From: Ferruginibacter sp.
Lineage (GTDB): Bacteria; Bacteroidota; Bacteroidia; Chitinophagales; Chitinophagaceae
Direction of reading: 5' to 3'
Length of the DNA: 64,000 bases
Assembly: GCA_019638525.1 (NCBI GenBank)
Contig: JAHBTO010000001.1
Coordinates: 496,001 to 560,000, forward strand
How positions within the stretch are numbered: position 1 is the stretch's first letter; each line of letters begins with the position of its first letter. The notes beneath the pieces were generated by a model. It was not told where the DNA came from. It made no database searches and was given only the letters and a program-made list of their open reading frames with translations. A program made the position numbers and the translations under genes. Of this stretch, positions 61,916-64,000 are shown in pieces.

Positions 61916-62629
61916 ATGAAAACAAAATTTTTTATTGCCGCAGGCATTTTATTTATATCTGCAATTTGTACTTCATTTTTATTAAAACCTGCAAAGTCTA
62001 AAACAAATAATTTTATGTGGGTGAGCCTGTTTGATGGAAAGACACTGAATGGCTGGCATGGCTTTAATAAAACCGGCGCCATACCCAACTGGGCTATTGA
62101 AGATGGCGCCATGGTTTGCCTGGGTGCCGCTGCCGATGCACACGGTGGCGATATTGTAACCGATGCCGAATATGAAAACTTTGAGTTGAAATGGGATTGG
62201 AAAATAACCAAGGGCGGCAACAGCGGCGTAATGTACCATGTTATTGAAAGCAAAAAATATACTGCCCCATACGAAACCGGGCCCGAGTACCAGATGATTG
62301 ATGACATTGGTTTTCCCGAAAAACTGGAAGACTGGCAAAAGACCGGCGCAGACTATGCTATGACTACACCCAACGAAAAGAAAAAATTAAAGCCCGTAGG
62401 CGAATGGAACAACAGCAGGATAGTTTTTAATAAAGGCCATGTAGAGCATTGGCTGAACGGCGAAAAAATTGTAAGCTTTAATGCCTGGGACGATACCTGG
62501 AAAAATAAAAAAGAAACAGGTAAGTGGAAAGAATACCCCGACTACGGCGCTGCCAAAAAAGGACATATTGCTTTGCAAGACCATGGCAACAAAGTTTATT
62601 TTAAAAACATAATGATTAGGGTATTGTAA
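61916..62629 (+). CDS. DUF1080 protein, second copy
   Basis: A 237-residue exported protein: signal peptide to about residue 22, then the DUF1080 fold with SLFDGKTLNGWHGFNKTGA, EDGAMVCLG, KITKGGNSGVMYHVIE and a C-terminal GHIALQDHGNKVYFKNI. It differs clearly from the first copy (longer loops and DAHGGDIVT insertion), so the two may handle different substrates or positions. It begins 10 bp after the oxidoreductase gene. Confidence 0.88.
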   Translation: MKTKFFIAAGILFISAICTSFLLKPAKSKTNNFMWVSLFDGKTLNGWHGFNKTGAIPNWAIEDGAMVCLGAAADAHGGDIVTDAEYENFELKWDWKITKGGNSGVMYHVIESKKYTAPYETGPEYQMIDDIGFPEKLEDWQKTGADYAMTTPNEKKKLKPVGEWNNSRIVFNKGHVEHWLNGEKIVSFNAWDDTWKNKKETGKWKEYPDYGAAKKGHIALQDHGNKVYFKNIMIRVL

Positions 62630-62938
62630 GATTTGAAAAGATTATGATCTACATTGAATAAAAATGAAAGCATACTTCATCGGTTCCAGTCAAACAACAA
62701 TGACGAGGCATGATGCTGATATTTATCATCAGTATATCAGACTCCGTATGAGCTCGATGTTCATTTTTCAACTTAAGTTCATAACTTCAAACATATATTT
62801 TCCTGCCTACCGGCAAGCAAGCAATTGGGTACCGATAACAATCGGGATACCGGGCTGAACGAACAATGAATTCAATGCCTTCGCAAATACTCGTACGTTG
62901 GGCGATAGTCTAGCACAGTAGTAAAAAATTATTAACTA
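62630..62938. other. 309-bp gap with foreign-looking sequence
   Basis: No supported gene; a 64-codon frame at 62664-62858 shows no protein features. It includes CGGGCT-rich sequence unlike nearby spacers and the attC-like half-site at 62883-62910. Confidence 0.6.
62883..62910. other. attC-like right half-site before the HNH gene
   Basis: GCAAATAC (62883-62890), 6 bp, then GTTGGGC (62897-62903, fits GTTRRRY), then GATAGTC. This is the L'-R' order of an integron attC. No matching left half is seen upstream in this window. Confidence 0.5.
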
Positions 62939-63727
62939 ATGAAAATCACAGAAGATTTTTTCCCATTAGCCTATTCTACTTCAAAAAATGTTTACGAAGG
63001 GAAGATGACGTACAATGAAGGGAAAATGTTACTTACGTCAAAAGGCATGAATTCAAATTCAGCTGCTGACTACATAAATGATTTTAAATACATGATTGAA
63101 GGTGATAAGTTTACCAGAACACTCAATGCGCCTTCAATCGAATACTTTCTTGAGAATATTTATAATGATTATGGAATATCAAAACTCTCAACTGCTTTAT
63201 CAGCTCTTGAAAGACACATAGAATATTATGAGAGTTTTGGAAAAGGAAAGTTAAATAAAGTCAGATCTATTTATGAAAAGTTTTTAAAAATTAAACCTTC
63301 AATTCCTGCAGACGAAATCGAACAAAATGAAATTATCAAATATCTCAAAGAAGAAACAAAGAGGGCGCAGATTTTAAACGACTTAAAAAATTTAAAAGAG
63401 ACTGATCCTGAAATTATATCAATAAATCATAAAATTTATAAACGAGACAATAAAACAATTGCTCAAATTAAGTTCTTAAGAAATTTTCAATGCCAAATTT
63501 GTGGGACATCAATCCTAAAAAAGGATGGAACGAAATATATTGAGGCGGCGCACATAAAAGCTAAAAATTTAAAGGGGAGAGAATCGCCTGAAAATATTAT
63601 TTTACTTTGCCCCAACCATCACAAGGAGTTCGACTTTGGAGATTTAAAAATAACCGAACATTCGGTATCTAACTTAGTGTTCACATTAAATGGTACTGTT
63701 TATAACTTAAATCTTTTAATAGATTAG
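62939..63727 (+). CDS. HNH endonuclease
   Basis: A 262-residue protein with an N-terminal helical domain of unknown type (KGMNSNSAADYINDFKYMIE near 35, then a coiled stretch) and a C-terminal HNH domain: CQIC near 184, EAAHIKAKN near 202, SPENIILLCPNHHKEFDFG near 215-232, giving the His-Asn-His core and a CxxC/CxxH zinc site. Such proteins include restriction enzymes and defence nucleases. Its low GC, lack of operon partners and attC-like flanks mark it as acquired. Confidence 0.88.
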   Translation: MKITEDFFPLAYSTSKNVYEGKMTYNEGKMLLTSKGMNSNSAADYINDFKYMIEGDKFTRTLNAPSIEYFLENIYNDYGISKLSTALSALERHIEYYESFGKGKLNKVRSIYEKFLKIKPSIPADEIEQNEIIKYLKEETKRAQILNDLKNLKETDPEIISINHKIYKRDNKTIAQIKFLRNFQCQICGTSILKKDGTKYIEAAHIKAKNLKGRESPENIILLCPNHHKEFDFGDLKITEHSVSNLVFTLNGTVYNLNLLID

Positions 63728-63729
63728 AA

Positions 63730-63755
63730 GGCTATCACCCAACAAATGTATTTGC
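63730..63755. other. attC-like left half-site after the HNH gene
   Basis: GGCTATC, then ACCCAAC (63737-63743, fits RYYYAAC), 4 bp, then GTATTTGC (63748-63755). It is the R''-L'' order of an attC, and its arms are complementary to the half-site before the gene. Confidence 0.5.
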
Positions 63756-64000
63756 AAAAGCAGGACTTGGCAATGTAACATCAGTTAAGAGCTACTATCA
63801 GCAGCGATTCGGGCTCAACATTCAATGTTCAGCTTTTTATTATTATCTTCAACTTCAGTTTTTCATGGCGGCTCCGGGCTGACAGTTTTTTAAATATCTA
63901 CACTGCAGCAAGCCGTCACCGTTGGCAAATGGCAAAACTACCATTCCAAATACTTTATAACTAAAGCAACGCTCATTAATAATATTTTGTCCTCTATAAT
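63756..64000. other. Non-coding tail of the window
   Basis: I see no supported gene. An imperfect 21-bp palindrome lies at 63813-63833 (AACATT-C-AATGTT core). It could be the variable stem of an attC site, but no second GTTRRRY core is visible before the window ends. Confidence 0.5.

Noticed and set aside
62664..62858. A 64-codon frame between the second DUF1080 gene and the HNH gene
   Set aside because: Its product lacks protein-like composition and lies within foreign-looking non-coding sequence.
1..64000. tRNA, rRNA, riboswitch or CRISPR array
   Set aside because: I found no cloverleaf, no rRNA-like segment and no regularly spaced direct repeat with unique spacers.

Overview
The window is chromosomal DNA of a Bacteroidota bacterium, most likely family Chitinophagaceae. 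The evidence is a complete alternative complex III / cytochrome aa3 operon, DUF6787, DUF5916 and DUF1080 proteins, LptC and CoaX in Bacteroidota context, and promoters of the Bacteroidota type (TTTG about 20 nt upstream of TAnnTTTG). The DNA is AT-rich and densely coding. I see no rRNA, tRNA, CRISPR array or transposase.

Layout. 1-12034 (minus) is a respiratory operon read actA-B-C-D-E-F, ctaC, ctaD, ctaB (cut by the window edge): quinol oxidation by alternative complex III feeding an A1-type cytochrome oxidase. 12268-19520 holds a DUF6787-PurN fusion, an exported phosphodiesterase, a hemerythrin behind a perfect FNR-type box, and a DUF5916 outer-membrane protein. 19654-25269 is a TetR-controlled EmrAB-TolC-type efflux operon divergent from a short-chain dehydrogenase, with two 16-bp operators on the regulator promoter. 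25327-37368 is housekeeping and envelope (OsmC, ArsC-like, aldo/keto reductase, lptC, coaX, Lon-N, glycosyltransferases, meaB, typA). 37650-45789 holds a TlpA-type thioredoxin protein, uvrB, a MOSC protein, two very small genes and a ClC channel. 46262-50261 (minus) is dnaN and a Kdo block in which kdsB and a KdnB-like 8-oxidase are separated by a GxxExxY gene bracketed by inverted repeats.

50526-58053 is the least familiar part: four tightly packed plus-strand genes for two large cysteine-rich exported proteins, a predicted outer-membrane barrel and a small exported protein. Modules are shared between them (gene 1 N-half with gene 4; gene 1 C-half with the late part of gene 2), so they probably form one surface assembly. 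I regard this as the best candidate for an undescribed system. 58161-62629 holds recX, an isoprenoid-synthase-like protein with DDxxD and NDxxD motifs, and a DUF1080 / Gfo-Idh-MocA / DUF1080 sugar-processing set. The last kilobase is an HNH endonuclease gene flanked by sequences that look like the two halves of integron attC sites, suggesting a captured cassette.

All product names come from reading motifs and remembered family features; no database search was run.
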